DNA from: Ligustrum vulgare
Lineage: Eukaryota; Streptophyta; Magnoliopsida; Lamiales; Oleaceae
Assembly (NCBI GenBank): GCA_963555705.1
Contig: OY743177.1
Location: forward strand, 56,316,096 to 56,380,095
Length of the DNA: 64,000 nt
Direction of reading: 5' to 3'
Shown here: positions 34,808 to 47,706 of the stretch, in pieces
Layout of the letters: each line of letters starts with the position of its first letter
How positions within the stretch are numbered: the stretch's first letter is position 1
Notes under the pieces: model-generated
Databases searched by the model: none
Seen by the model: the letters and a program-made list of their open reading frames with translations, nothing else
What the model was told of the DNA's origin: nothing
Program-made: the position numbers and the translations under genes

Positions 34808-36085
34808 CACTTCCCAGCTAGCTTTTTGCTAGTCTCTAGCAATTCAAGCGAATTAAAAACATGTCTACCTCTATGAAAACTCCCAATGTAAAGTCAAGAA
34901 TGAATTTAGATAGTCGAGCACAGTAACTTCGCAAAATCAAGAGATCAAACATTATATCCAAATTAATCCATAAAAAGTTTCCCAAAATTTTGTGTGTGTG
35001 TGTGTGTGTGTGTTTTAAGCCGATCCATCAAACCACTAACCCCAACACATACAGTGTCGAGTACTCACTCAAGCAAAGCATAAACTCCATATTCTCACTA
35101 GTACGTGTATTTTGTTTTTGTACTAGTTAGGGGGTCACTCATGGAGATTTTCAGATAATCACTCAAGCATTCAGAAACAAAGGCCACATATATGTGGATG
35201 ACAGCTATACAAATATTGACCTCATGAAAAGCTCACAACCATTGGGACCCAACCGTTCTTACCACAATAAATGTCAATGTAATGGTAATGGTAATGGTAA
35301 TGGTAATGATGGTGTGTTATATAGGGAATTGATAAAGAGTGGTGGAAGAAAAGGTTAACATGTTCAAGTGATACTAGCAGAACAATAAATTTCAATGGAA
35401 GTATAAGTTACAATGGTAGCATTTTTTTTTTTATTGGATAGGACAAGGAAATAAAAGAAGTGAGTAGAAATTGAGGACTTTCAAAATATAAGCAAGGATA
35501 ACAATTTTCACATTAAATCACACTTCAAGCTTACTTTCTTTTTCACATTCTTTACTTTCTTTTCACTACGTTCCCTTTTCCTTCGACTTTTTTTTTGGCA
35601 CTGAAATCCTCTCAATTAATTCTTCAATATTCTCCTCTAGTCTCCAATGACTTTTAAATACTTTCTAACTCCAATTTTCTTTCTTTTCATGCACTGAACA
35701 TTTTTTTCTCAAATATGAAGCAAAAATAATCATCCTCACTTATACTTGAAAGTAGAAACAAGGTTATGTATTTATGGAAGCAATGTCTGGATGCATGGAT
35801 ACAATGTCATCTTTAATGTGAAATAAATGAAAGGGATTGGTGGCCATGAAGGAATTTGTGGATATGAAGGGATTTGTGATGGGAAGAGAAGAAAAAAGGT
35901 TAGCTTCAAGGGATCAAATTTTTATTTGACATTGACCTTCATCGTTTCTTAAGTATAAACCACCAACAATCCACAATCCATGTAATGATGCCCAATGGAA
36001 GTAGCAATATCAAACAAGGGCAACATAAGAAAATCATCAATCACTCAACTCTCATGATGAACAAATAAAATTACTTAAACTTGAG
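34808..36085 (-). other. Athila 3' noncoding region
   Basis: Lies between the nested gypsy fragment and the 3' LTR. It contains a short GT run (about 34992-35013) and GGTAAT repeats (about 35283-35308). No env-like frame is seen, although Athila elements often carry one here. Confidence 0.5.
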
Positions 36086-36091
36086 AGAGCT

Positions 36092-37180
36092 CTAGTTGTA
36101 TGTGTTGACTATCCATCTTACCACAAGGCTTAAATTCATGTATAAACCTGAGTTTTGGGGTCTTTGCTGATACTGCCCATAAGATTGGAAATTCCCTTGT
36201 TGCTGAAATTGTCCTTGCGGTTTGTTAGAGACAAAACCCGGGGGCTTGTTATTTCCATAACTCAGATTTGGGTGATCCCTCCATCCAGGGTTATAGGTAT
36301 TGGAGTATGGATTGTACTGCTGTCTTTGGAACGGAAAACCCTCTGCAGCATTTACTTGTTCACCATTTCCCCCTTGCAACACAGGACACGCGTCCATTGG
36401 ATGCCCAAGATTTGCGCATATCCCACAGGTCTTGACTTGTTGTAACTTCCTTACAGCAAGTTGTTTAACGAGATTTGTTAGTTCAAACAATTGACTTTCA
36501 ATATTGGAACTACTTACCTCATTCACGCGCCGAACTTGCATATCCATGTTGGAGTTGAACTGCTGAGTGTTCTCGGCCATATTGGAGATTAAAGCCCGTG
36601 CTTGTTCCGGTGTCTTGTCCATCAATGCACCTCCGCTTGCGGAATCTATCATGCTTCTATCTATCAGTGCAAGACCTTCATAAAAATATTGCACCAAGAG
36701 TTGCTCACTAATCTGATGATGGGGGCAGCTCGAGATGAGCTTTTTGAAGCGCTCTCAATACTCATATAATGATTCACCATTGTTTTGGAGCACCCCACAT
36801 ATTTCCTTTCTGATCGTTCTAGCTCTCGATGCAGGAAAGTACTTTTCTAGGAATAGCCTCTTCATGTCGTTCCAGGTGGTAACTGATCCAGATCGTAGAC
36901 AGTATAACCAGTCAATAGCAGCATCTTTCAGCGAGAATGGAAATGTCCTCATCTTGATTTGTTCCTCAGTAATACCCGTGGGTCTCATGCTATCACAAAT
37001 GACATGGAACTCCTTCAGATGTCTGTATGGGTCCTCACCGGGATGTCCTTTGAAAGTTGGCAGAAGATGGATCAGTCCGGATTTTAGCTCAAAAGTTCTG
37101 CCTTCTTCCACTGTCGGAAAAGTGATGCATAATGGTTATTGAGCAACATTTGGAGTAACTAGTTGCTTGAGAGTAAGATT
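36092..37180 (-). pseudogene. Gypsy gag with zinc knuckle
   Basis: The capsid region is clear (DPYRHLKEF, then TFPFSLKDAAIDWLYCLRSG, MKRLFLEKYFP). A CCHC knuckle CGICANLGHPMDAC lies near 36420. A TGA near 36754 splits the frame where a Trp codon would be expected. A further stop lies upstream of 37111. Product: retrotransposon capsid and RNA packaging protein, now broken. Confidence 0.8.
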
Positions 37181-37449
37181 ATTGTCAGCAACTACCATTG
37201 GTTGTACTGTTCTTCTTTGTTGTTGAAAAGTTATCTCGATTTCTGGGTCAAAATCAAAAAATTCAAAATTAGTTTATCTAGTTTTACACAAATAAGCAAA
37301 GAAGTAGACAAGCAAGATTTTTTTTTATTTTTTATTTTTTTGAAAAATTATAGAAATAAAGTGAAAAAAAAAAAAAAAAGAAAAAAGAAAATTCTAATTG
37401 ATTAAACACAAAATTGGTTAACCGTTCACCAGCAACGGCTCCAAAAACT

Positions 37450-38988
37450 TGATGCGTGTCGCAATGCACCAAAATAATAAATAATTCCTTACTCGCTAAA
37501 TATTAATTAATAATGTAGTAGCGAGAGTAAGGGTCGATCCCACGAGGAACGGAAACTAATTTTAGTTGTTCGATCAATTAGAATGGAATGGGGGGGTTTG
37601 TTATTTGAAATTGCTTGAATAAAAAATATACATAAAAATAAATAATTAAATATGACTAGAGAATTAATATGAGAAGAAATCTTGTTCTCGGGTTCGGTTG
37701 TGCCCTTAATTAATGTTAGATCTTTCCTTGTAACGTGTTTATATCCCTATTCAATTATCAATCATAAATAATCAACAAGCTCTGATTATCTAAATTCTTC
37801 CCTATGTGTATTGATTCAAAACAAGCTCTTCGAACCAATTCTAGTCACGGACAATCCTAAACAAGCTCTTAGGATTTAATACATGACTAGTATGAAAATC
37901 TAGAAGAATAGATTGAATTGGGTCGTTAGTTTCACAAGCTCGAATTAATCAATCCAAGTTGAATTATTACTAAACCTGCACGAGGTTTATTTGCTACTAA
38001 AGTAAAGATTCAATGATAATTACGGATCAAGAATCTAAACATAGCATATTCATGAATCCAAAGATCAATAATCCAATTGGCCAAATTAAACTATTAATCA
38101 AATAAACTCAATTGAACATTCAAAACATAATAATCCAACAATTGAAATAAAGGAATAAATTCACGCTATTAATTTGTAGGAAAAGAAAATAACATAATTA
38201 AGTTAACACAACTTCCCCTTTGAACAAGATATAGAATTTAGCCTAGTATGGTTGTGGTAGATTCTTCAAGTTGCTTCATGGATTCTCCTTGCTTTTGATG
38301 CTCTTGTGCTAAAAAATCTCCCAAGAATGCTCTATATTTTTCTCTCAATTTTCCTCAATCTCTAGCCTCCTTTTTGTGGTGATTTTCCTCCTTTAATACT
38401 CCCGAAATCGTGCCCTAGCTTTACCCCCAAAGATATACCAAAGATAGACCTTGAATCAGATAAGGAAATTCCTTGGAGAGCAAGTTACGGCCGTAAGTGT
38501 ATTTCTGCCGAGAAGCGCTTGTGATCGATGTTTTGGTCATAACTTTCTCTCCCGAAGTCCGATTGTGGTGATTCAAGTTGCGTTGGAAAGAGAACTCAAA
38601 TATATACAATTCTTTGTGAAATAGATCTTCCCAAATTCGAAATTATTCTATGATAAAATTGAGCTTCAATCTATGACTAAAATTCATGATCACAATCCTT
38701 GCGGGTTTTTGATTTCCAACTTCATTCCAAACCTTCTTTGACCATAATTTTTGCATCTAATCTTCTTCCCACATGCCATTATTGATTTGGAGCTCTTTGA
38801 ATATGCCCTTGAACCTCAATTCTTGATTTTTTTGTATTTCTTTGGTCATGTTTCCTTTCTTTTCGTTCTTTGCGATCCTGTATAACACAATAAATGAAAA
38901 TACATTAAACGATACTTCAATAGGATCAAACTAATAACAAAATAGGATAATGAGTGAATTAAATACATGCTAATAAAGCACTTATCAC
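37450..38988 (-). repeat. LTR of the nested gypsy fragment
   Basis: Minus-strand start TGATAAGTG and end GCGACACGCATCA. No second copy lies in the window. Flank at 38989-38993 is CTCAA. Confidence 0.65.
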
Positions 38989-39284
38989 TCAACGATCACA
39001 AAATAGTTAATGCAAAACAAGTGCATTTGAGTCACTCTCTCCCCAACTAAAATCAGACACTGTCCTCAATGACTCAAAGAGAAGAAAAAAATTGAACAGT
39101 GATTCATAGACACGACTCAAAATTAAATCAAGATAAAGGAGAAGAGTATACCTGCAAGGAGGCCTATGCACATGAGCAATTATTCAAGAATGAAAAACTA
39201 AAAAAAAAATATGAAGAAAAGAATAAAATCTGCAAAAAAGAAATTAAAATATATACATAATAATAAAAGTTAGTTCCAAGAAAA

Positions 39285-39945
39285 TCAGCCGCTGGAATCA
39301 GGGTCCAGTAGAGGTAGTTCATTAACATCAGTAGAAGATTTATCCAAAAATGGTTTCAGACGTTGTCCATTAACTTTAAAAACAGTACAAGTTTTTGGAT
39401 CCAGTATTTCAACTGCTCCATAAGGGTAAACAGTTTGCACAACGTAAGGACCAATCCATTTAGTTCTCAACTTACCAGGAAACAAATGAAGCTTAGAATC
39501 ATATAACAATACTTTCTGAGAAGGAAAAAATGATTTTCTAAAAACTTTCTTATCATGAAAAACTTTCATTTTATCTTTTGAAATTTTTGCATTCTCATAT
39601 GCTTCCAAACGTAATTCATCTAACTCATTCAATTTCAGTTTCCTAAATTCGCCAGCTTGATCTAAATCAAAGTTGAGTGTTTTGATTGCCCAATAAGCTC
39701 TATGTTCAATTTCAACAGGCAAATGACAAGGTTTTTCAAATACAATTCTATAAGGAGACATTCCAAGAACAGTTTTAAAAGCAGTCATATAGGCCCATAA
39801 AGCATCATCTAATTTTATAGCCCAATCTTTTCTATTTGGATTCACTGTTTTTGTCAAAATACCTTTAATTTCTCGGTTGGCTAGTTCAGTTTGACCATTA
39901 GTTTGAGGGTGATAGGGAGTGGAAATTGTTGTGCAATTTGAAATC
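39285..39945 (-). pseudogene. Athila integrase, C-terminal part
   Basis: Starts at the junction with the solo LTR. It shows [19 protein letters not shown], carrying the catalytic Glu of the DDE core, and then the gypsy integrase C-terminal region ([20 protein letters not shown]). It ends with a stop at 39285. The N-terminal part lies beyond the solo LTR at 41435-42274. Confidence 0.85.
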
Positions 39946-41428
39946 GCAGGTGTACGATATCGCAATCAAGTAATAAAGTGGACCTTAGAGTCCGGATTAT
40001 CGTTCCCACGAGGACTGTTTACTAAGTACCGAAATGTTTTAGTTCTAATTTTATTTGAACAGACGAAATAGAATTTGTGGTTTTAAATTAAAACTAAGAA
40101 GATGAATTAAATAATTAAATTGTGAAATTTGTTTTGTTTTAAAAAATGATTGTAAAGTAGTTGGGATTCACGATTTCACCTAGCTAATTCAATCAATTCC
40201 AATTCCAGTTTTATTTCCTATTTGTGTGTTCGGTCGAATTCACTAATTTAAATTGAGATTCCTCTCTCGAGTTTAAATCAATCCTACCTAAATAAGTCAA
40301 CCTTGTATCTCTACAGCGGGTCCGAATATTCCTTAACTAGATGCATTACACACAAGAATTCACACACGACCGCAATAATTACAAGACTATATCTCTATCT
40401 CTCGTTCAATTACCGGATTTATTACCTAGATCTATGTTATTAACTCACCTCTCGGATTATGGAAATAACACATGAAATCATGAATAAGTGGCCAGTTCAT
40501 TCACGCATTAAACGCAATAATAAATCAACACATGCATTAAAGCGTTAAAACAAGGAATATGGCATTAAAATAATTAACTAGGCTACATCGTTCATCCCAA
40601 CGTTAAAATTAGTTACACATCATCATGAAATAACAAAAACAGTAAAAATAAACGTTCATTGAAAAGCAATATAAAGAATGGAAAGATTGCACCAATTATC
40701 AATTCTTCAATTGTTTTCAATTCACGCCCCTATGCGATGTTGGAATCTCCAAGGATTTGATGTTGAATTCTCAGTTGTGGCTCGTTCTTTGGAGAGGCAA
40801 AGGTCTGATATTCGTGCCTCTTATGTTGTATATATAGGTTTTGGAGAAACCTCGGTCAAAACAAGAAAAGTCTGATAAAAATCGCGAGAAAAAGCCCACA
40901 GTCGGCCCAGCCGGATACGCACGTGATCGCGTGGTATCAACCCTAGCGATCGCGTGGACTTCCTTAAAACTCTCGGGTTACAATTTTGTGTCTTCTCGCG
41001 ATCGCTTGGTGTGTGACCAGCGATCGCGACCTTGCCCTTTTTCCGGCTGTGCACGTTAGTCCCTGACTTTTAATTGCACCTTCAGTCCTCAACTTTCAAT
41101 TGTTGCAATTTAGTCCCCAAACTTTATCTTCTTCTCGGTTTGCCTTTTTAAGCTCTTAATTTATTCAATTAGGTTCTCCAACCTCTGATTTAGTTACTTT
41201 GGCACCAAGCATGTTTCCCGATTGTTGTCACAAATTCCTCACTTGTCCAATTTAGCTCCAATTAACATCCAATCGTGTCATTTTTCCATTAATTGCTTCA
41301 TTCTTCTTCAATTGGGACATTTTCTGAAAGGTAAACAAATAAACATAAATTAAATAGTAAATATTCCCAAACGACAATAATTAATCCTAATTTAGACATA
41401 CAAATAAGTGTATAAAATACACTTATCA
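39946..41428 (-). repeat. Solo gypsy LTR inside the Athila integrase
   Basis: About 1.48 kb flanked by GAAATC on both sides (39940-39945 and 41429-41434), a target-site duplication of 5-6 bp. The minus-strand start TGATAAGTGTATTTTATAC is typical of gypsy LTRs. No internal region is present, so it is a solo LTR left by recombination between two LTRs. The frames within it (for example 40678-40875) are not genes. Confidence 0.8.
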
Positions 41429-41434
41429 GAAATC

Positions 41435-42331
41435 TTATGTTAACAAGGTTTCAAAAGGTTTATTACAAAAATGTATTCCTCCATCGCTAATTATGGCCTT
41501 AAGCATACCAAACCTAGAAAAAATATGTTCTTTCAAAAATTTGAGCACAACTTTATGGTCATTTGTTCTACGTGGAATAGCCTCTATCCATTTTGACACA
41601 TAATCAACTGCAACCAATATATAAAGATATCCAAAAGAAGGGGGAAAAGGACCCATAAAATCTAATCCCCAACAATCAAAAATTTCAAGAACAAGGATTG
41701 GAGCTAATGGCATCATATTCCTATGGCTGAGACTACCAAGTTTCTGACATGGTTCACAATTTTTACAAAAGGTATGAGCATCCTTAAATAAACTAGGCCA
41801 ATAAAAACCATATTGAAGTACCTTAGCAGTTGTTTTCTGCAAAGAGAAATGGCCTCCGCAAGCATGAGAATGACAAAAGGTAAGAACTTGTTGTACCTCG
41901 TCATCAGGAACACATCTTCGGATAATTTGATCAGCACAATATTTGAATAAGTATGGATCATCATAGAATAAGTTCCTTGCAATAGCTTTCATACTCATTT
42001 TGTCTTGGACACTCCAATTTGAGGGCATATGACATGTAGCTAGATAATTAACCAAGTCAGCAAACCATTGAACAATATTCAAGCTAAATAACTGTTCATC
42101 GGGAAATGAATCATTTAAAGGGTGAGCAACTTTTGAATTTTCAGAATTTAATCTGGATAAATGATCAGCGACAACATTTTCCACCCCTTTTTTGTCCTTA
42201 ATTGTAATGTCAAATTCCTTCAATAACAAAATCCATCGAATGAGTCTAGGTTTAGAACCTTTCTTTATAAACAAATATTTAAGAGGAGAATGATCAGTAA
42301 AGATAGTAACAGGGGTCCCAATAAGGTAAGT
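41435..42331 (-). pseudogene. Athila RNase H end and integrase N-terminal part
   Basis: The RNase H C-terminus ([20 protein letters not shown]) is followed by the integrase HHCC zinc domain ([15 protein letters not shown] then CKNCEPCQK). The first two catalytic Asp sites follow: [12 protein letters not shown] and AIISDGG. A TGA near 42330 separates it from the upstream RNase H frame. The core's third acidic residue lies beyond the inserted solo LTR. Confidence 0.88.
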
Positions 42332-43295
42332 TCAAAATTTTTCCAATGCAAAAACTATAGCTAGCAGCTCTTTTTCAGTAGTTGTGTAATTCAATTGAGC
42401 TTGATTCAAAGTTCTGCTAGCATAGTAGATTACATAAGGTTCCTTACCTTTCCTCTGGCCAAGCACTGCTCCTACAACTATATCACTTGCATCACACATT
42501 AATTCAAAAGATAGAGACCAATCAGGTGATCTTACTATGGGTGCAGTGGTGAGTGCCTTTTTTAAATGTTCAAAGGCTGCAGTGCAATCATTACTCCAAA
42601 CAAATTTTGTATCGTGCATTAAAAGTGTAGTCAAAAGTTTTGCTATGACACTAAAATCTTTTATGAACCTCCTATAAAAACCTGCATGGCCTAAAAAGGA
42701 TTGAACATCTTTTACAGTTAAAGGAATAGGTAACCTAGAAATTGAATCTACTTTTGCCTTATATACTTCCATGCCTTCAGCAGAAATTATACCATGCCTT
42801 CAGCAGAAATTATATGAGCTAAAACAATTCCTCTTGTGACCATGAAATGACATTTCTCCCAATTAAGGAGAAGTTGCTTATCCTCACACCTGCACAAAAC
42901 AACTTTCAAATTTGTTAGGAAATCATCAAATGAATCACCATATACAGAGAATCATCTATAAATACTTCCAAAAAGTTTTCTATCATGTCATTGAATATGC
43001 TAAGCATGTATCTTTGAAAGGTTGCTGGGGCATTACAAAGACCAAAAGACATTCTTTTAAAAGCAAACGTTCCAAAAGGGCAAGTAAAAGTAGTTTTTTC
43101 TTGGTCTTCTAATGCTATTTCAATTTGATGATAGCCTGAAAAACCATCCAAAAAACAATAAAATGAATGTCCAGCAACTCTTTCTAGCACTTGGTCTAAA
43201 AATGGTAAAGGGAAATGGTATTTTCTGGTCATGGAATTCAATTTTCTATAATCTATACACATTCTCCAACTAGTGGATACCCTTTTAGTTATCAT
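42332..43295 (-). pseudogene. Athila reverse transcriptase and RNase H (broken)
   Basis: Reverse transcriptase: RMCIDYRKLNSMT, FCFLDG-like YCFLDGFSGYHQI, FGLCNAPATFQR and the catalytic FIDD (near 42965). The frame shifts after this, and a 23-bp tandem duplication lies at about 42772-42815. RNase H then shows LCDASDIVVGAVLGQ and LNYTTTEKELLAIV. The upstream junction at about 43295 is a frameshift in a run of C. Confidence 0.88.
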
Positions 43296-44760
43296 TCCCC
43301 CCGTTCATTTTCAACAACGGTAACCCCAATTTTCTTAGGAACTACTTGAGTAGGACTTACCCACTTGCTGTCTGCAATAGGATAAATGATACCTACATCA
43401 AGTAATTTTAAAACTTCATTTTTAACAACATCTTTCATGTTAGGGTTTAACCTTCTCTGAGATTCCCTAGAAGGATTAGCATTCTCTTCTAGAAAAATTC
43501 TATGAGTGCACACTAAAGGACTAATTCCCTTAATATCTGCTATAGTCCAACCTATTGCAGATCTATGATCATTCAACACTTTCAACAACATATTTTCCTG
43601 ATCACAAGTAAGAGTAGAAGAGATTACCACATGGTATGATTCATTAGGTCCCAAAAATGCATACTTTAGTTCCGATGGAAGAGGTTTAAGCTCCAGAGTT
43701 GGCATCTTCTCTGCTGATGTTTGCATGGGTGTCTGGCTAACATTTAGAGGCTCAATGTTTGGCTGACAAGCTCTTATAGCTGCTGTTGTTACACTTTTTG
43801 AAGAGTCTTGAATGATGTCCAATTCGAGATTCTGCTCAAGATGCTCATCAGGGTCTTCTAACTCAACTAGCAGCTCTTCCAACATGTTAACCTCATGCAC
43901 TTCATCAAAATCTTTTGGTTGCCTACAAGCATTGAAAATGTTAAGTTCCAAAGACATATTGCCAAAAGTCAACTTTAAAATACCACTCCTACAATTTATC
44001 AAAGCATTTGATGTTGCAAGAAATGGTCTATCAAGAATAACAGGGATTTAAGGAGAAGTTTTAGGTGTACTTTGAACATCAATAACAGCAAAATCAATTG
44101 GGTAATAGAATTTATCGACTTGAACCAAAACATCCTCAATTATCCCTCTAGGCATCTTAACAGATCTATCTGCTAATTGTAAAATCATGGGAGTGGGCTT
44201 AAGTTCACCTAGACCAAGTTTTGTATATACACTAAAGGGCAGAAGATTCACACTTGAACCTAAATCTAGCAAGGCATGACCAATACGAGTGGTTCCTATC
44301 ATACAAGTAATGGTTGGAAAATCAGGATCTTTAAATTTTTGAGGAGTTTGGCATTGTATGATAGAACTCACTTGTTCAGTCAAAAAGGCCTTATTCTTCA
44401 CAGCTAGCTTCCTTTTTACTGTACACAAATCCTTAAGAAATTTAGCATAAGCAGGGACTTGTTGGATTGCATCTAACAGAGGAATATTTACCCTAACTTG
44501 TTTAAAAATCTCATGAATTTCTGTTTGATTTTTGGTTTTATTATCAGGTTGTAATCTTTGAGGAAAAGGGGCAGTGGGTGCACCTACTATTGGCCTAGGT
44601 GGTTCCTGAACATCAGATAGAGATTTTAACACGGTATCATCAACAGGAGGTTCAGCTTGCTTACCCAACAAGTTCTCTTTAGGTTCAGGAACTTGGATTT
44701 GCTTACCACTTCTCAAGGTAGTTACTGCTTTCAAATGTCTTAGATTGGACTCATCGACCC
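43296..44760 (-). pseudogene. Athila protease and linker to reverse transcriptase
   Basis: The protease region has FPTITCMIGTTRIGHALLDL then GSSVNLLPFSVY; the usual DLGAS site reads DLGSS. A TAA at about 44048 interrupts the frame, after which RPFLATSNALINCRSG continues it and leads into the linker before the reverse transcriptase (KDVVKNEVLKLLDVGIIYPI, SKWVSPTQVVPKK). Confidence 0.85.
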
Positions 44761-45022
44761 CATTGTATTAAGTTTGAGGATTTGGCATTGGTTGAGCTGG
44801 AAACTTACCCTTTTATGGTGCACTTGCCTGAGTAGTCAGCTTTGTAAGCTGAGATCGGATGTCATTAATGGCCTGAGAATTTTGATTGTTGATAGCAGCT
44901 TGGCTTTGCATGAATTGTTGGATTTGGTCTTCCAGACTTCTCTTCTGCGGTGGCATATAAGGTGTTGGTTGTGAAGGTCCAGCATTGTTGCCAACATTGT
45001 TGCTTCCTCCTTGATCATTCCT

Positions 45023-46035
45023 TCAACTAAAATTTGGATGATTTCTCCAACCTGAATTAAAAGTGCTCGAATATGGATTAGAATAAGGTTTGAAAATCAT
45101 ATTAACAGCAACAGAGTGATCAAAATATATCTCTTTTAGTTGGGGAAGTACATGACAATCAGAGGTTAAATGTTGTACATCTTCACAAATTGAACATTTT
45201 TCTAAAATAGTGGAAGAGGAATTGACTTCATTCACTTTTTGAGTTTCCAAATTTTCAAGTTTTCGAGTGATGACAGTCAATCGGGCATTTATGTCATCAT
45301 CTGCTCTAAGTGAATGAATTCCATTTCCAGATGCAATCTTTGGAAATTCAGTTTTTATTGGAACACCCCTATCAAACTCATTAATGTTATCCCAAGATTG
45401 GGTATTTTCAGCTAAATCATCAAAAAATCTAAAAACTTCATTCGGGTCTTTTGCAAAGAAATCACCATTACTCATGGTTTGCACAAATTGTCTCATTTCT
45501 GGTCTGAGTTCTTCATAAAAAAATTTAGTTAACATCCATTGCTCATAACCATGATGGGGACAAGATTACAACAAATCTTTGAATCTTTCTCAACTAGTGT
45601 AAAAAATTCATTATTCTTTTGAGAAAAATTCATGATTTGTTTTTGAATAGCGGTGGTTCTTTGTGGTGGAAAAAAATCTTTAATGAACTCTTTCCGCATA
45701 TTTGCCCAATTTGTAATTGAACCAGGCCTTAAAGAGTTAAGCCATGACTTAGCTTTATCCTTTAGTGAAAAAGGGAAAAGCTTGAGTCGAATGACTTCCT
45801 CAGTGCAATTTCTTTCAAGAAAAGTAAAACAAACCCCTTCGAATTCCTGGATGTGGTGATATGGACTCTCTGATGGCATCCCATGGAAGCGTGGTAGATG
45901 ATCAATCATTCCCGATTTAAAGTTGAAGACCACTGCATTTGCAGGAATCACAAATGCATGATGGAGTGCTTTCCATTGTTGGAAAAATGTAATCTCTAAG
46001 ACTTTGAACAACTGGCGCCTCATTTGAATCTGCAT
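45023..46035 (-). pseudogene. Athila gag
   Basis: The capsid region is recognisable (HHIQEFEGVC, RLKLFPFSLKDKAKSWLNSL, ANMRKEFIKDFFPP). The C-terminal zinc knuckle CSICEDVQHLTSDC is near 45180. A frameshift near 45530 splits the two frames. It would form the virus-like particle if intact. Confidence 0.88.
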
Positions 46036-46227
46036 TATTTGCCATTACTACCTGCTAATTTCCAAGAATTAAAAATTGGTTAGTGGGCTCCAATCTTACT
46101 AATCGCTTAGAATGATCTCGGAACCAAACAAACATAAACAAAGAATAATATCAAGAATAGTAGTAGAGAAAAAATAATAATAATAAAATAAAAGGAATTC
46201 AGCAAAAATCAATCAACACCAAAATAA

Positions 46228-46245
46228 TCCCCGACAACGGCGCCA
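46228..46245 (-). promoter_or_regulatory. Primer-binding site of the Athila element
   Basis: Minus-strand TGGCGCCGTTGTCGGGG lies just inside the 5' LTR, matching the tRNA-Asp-type site used by Athila elements. Confidence 0.9.
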
Positions 46246-46251
46246 AAAACT

Positions 46252-47701
46252 TGACTCGATGTTAAATCTATCCTCTAAGTATAAAGGGGTCAAGTTATAG
46301 CCTAGCAATAATCCAGGGTCATTCTTCCTAGGGATTTTATTGGTATCGTAATATTTGCTAAATTCGAAACCTAAACTATGATTTCAATTGTGTTTGAATG
46401 AATAAAAAGATAATATAATTAAATTGCAATAAAAGAGAAAATTGAGTGGAGTTATTCTTTCGTTATCAATTGATTTTTGCAAATAAGATTAATATGAATT
46501 TCTTGAAATCGATAAGATGAGAAAATATTAGTGAGAAAATTAATCAACTTATTCTACAGCGTTTTGTCGAGCATGTTGTGTGCATATTCAATACACACCA
46601 CATCAGCAACATTCATCCAAGTAAAATAATTTGAAAACTTAAAACAATTTGTAAACGCTTATCAATAACAAGAATTCATTCATAATAAATTAAAACATAC
46701 CCATTGAAGCTAAGAATAACTCCTATCAAATATAACTTAGCCGGACGGAATTAAATTAAACGAAACAAAAATCGTACAAACGATAACCATTACTAAGAAT
46801 GTAATTCAAGTTTTCAAATTAAAATTCAATAACCAAAATATATCTAAATATCAACTAACATCAATAATACAAAATTATTTAAACTAATGATTAAAACAAT
46901 GAAAATCTAAATAAAAGAAATAAGAGAATGGACAAAATCGCCCAAAATTGAGGCTACTAGTCTGGTGTGAGGCTGGTTGAGATGAGGGACGCTGAGGTCG
47001 CTGGTGTTGAGAGAACTGCGGCTGAAGTGGCTGCTGTAGGTTGGTTGTGGATGGGGTCGAAGGAGAGGAGTTTTGCGGGCTGTTGCGAGAAGCAAAAGGC
47101 CGCTGGTTCAGGCGGAGGAAGATGATGGTGTGGACGGCTGCTGGTGATGTCGGGTGAAGACAGAGGATGAGGGAAAGCTGTAGAAGAGTATGATAGCTAG
47201 CGCTGCCTCGTGATAGTGTGGCCGGTGGTTGAAGTGCTGGGCGGTGGTTGAATTTCTGGGTATTGGTTTTGTGTGTGAGGGAGATGAGCTCTGTGGAAGT
47301 TCTTTGCGGCTGTAGTGAGGAGGTTCAAACAGGGAGAGTGGGCGGCTGTGGTTGAATGGTGGATGGTGGGGAGAATGGTTGCAGCTGGAAGAATGAAGAT
47401 GGAAGGAAGAAAACAATGGCTATCCGCTGGTGAGGTTTTTTTGAGTGTGGGTTTATGGGTTTTTTTTCTTTTCATTTTGGGCTTTTTCGGGTCAATTAAG
47501 TTAGGAATTTTTGAGTTAACATTGTCGAAAATGTACCTGCAATTAAATAAATGAAATTATTAGCAAATAAAATCAATTTAGAGTTAAAGAAATAAAATTG
47601 AATCTTTTATAAGTTTTACTCAAAATGACAATTTATATCCCAAAATTGTATATTTTTCATTTATTTACTTCTCTAAAACATGTAAAATTGGAAAATAATC
47701 A
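46252..47701 (-). repeat. 5' LTR of the Athila element
   Basis: 1450 bp with minus-strand TGATTATT start and GAGTCA end. Pairs with 33380-34807. Confidence 0.93.
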
Positions 47702-47706
47702 ATGGA

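Larger units (their letters stand above)
36090..38988 (-). mobile_element. Gypsy fragment: LTR + primer site + gag only
   Basis: An LTR of about 1.54 kb (38988 to 37450 on the minus strand, starting TGATAAGTGCTTTATTAG) is followed by a gypsy-type primer site (TTTGGAGCCGTTGCTGG). A gag follows, and then the element ends near 36090 without pol or a 3' LTR. It lies inside the 3' noncoding part of the Athila element. Confidence 0.65.
33380..47701 (-). mobile_element. Ty3-gypsy Athila-type retrotransposon
   Basis: LTRs of about 1.43-1.45 kb lie at 33380-34807 (3') and 46252-47701 (5'). The 5-bp duplication is imperfect: ATGAA (33375-33379) and ATGGA (47702-47706). The primer site TGGCGCCGTTGTCGGGG fits tRNA-Asp, as usual for Athila. 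Gag, protease, reverse transcriptase, RNase H and integrase follow in gypsy order on the minus strand. Pol is cut by a solo LTR, and the region beyond pol by another gypsy fragment. The two flanks together rebuild a continuous Helitron-family sequence like 48345-48380, confirming the insertion point. Confidence 0.93.

Noticed and set aside
40678..41059. Frames in a GC-richer patch with repeated CGATCGCG
   Set aside because: They lie inside the solo gypsy LTR; no protein motif.
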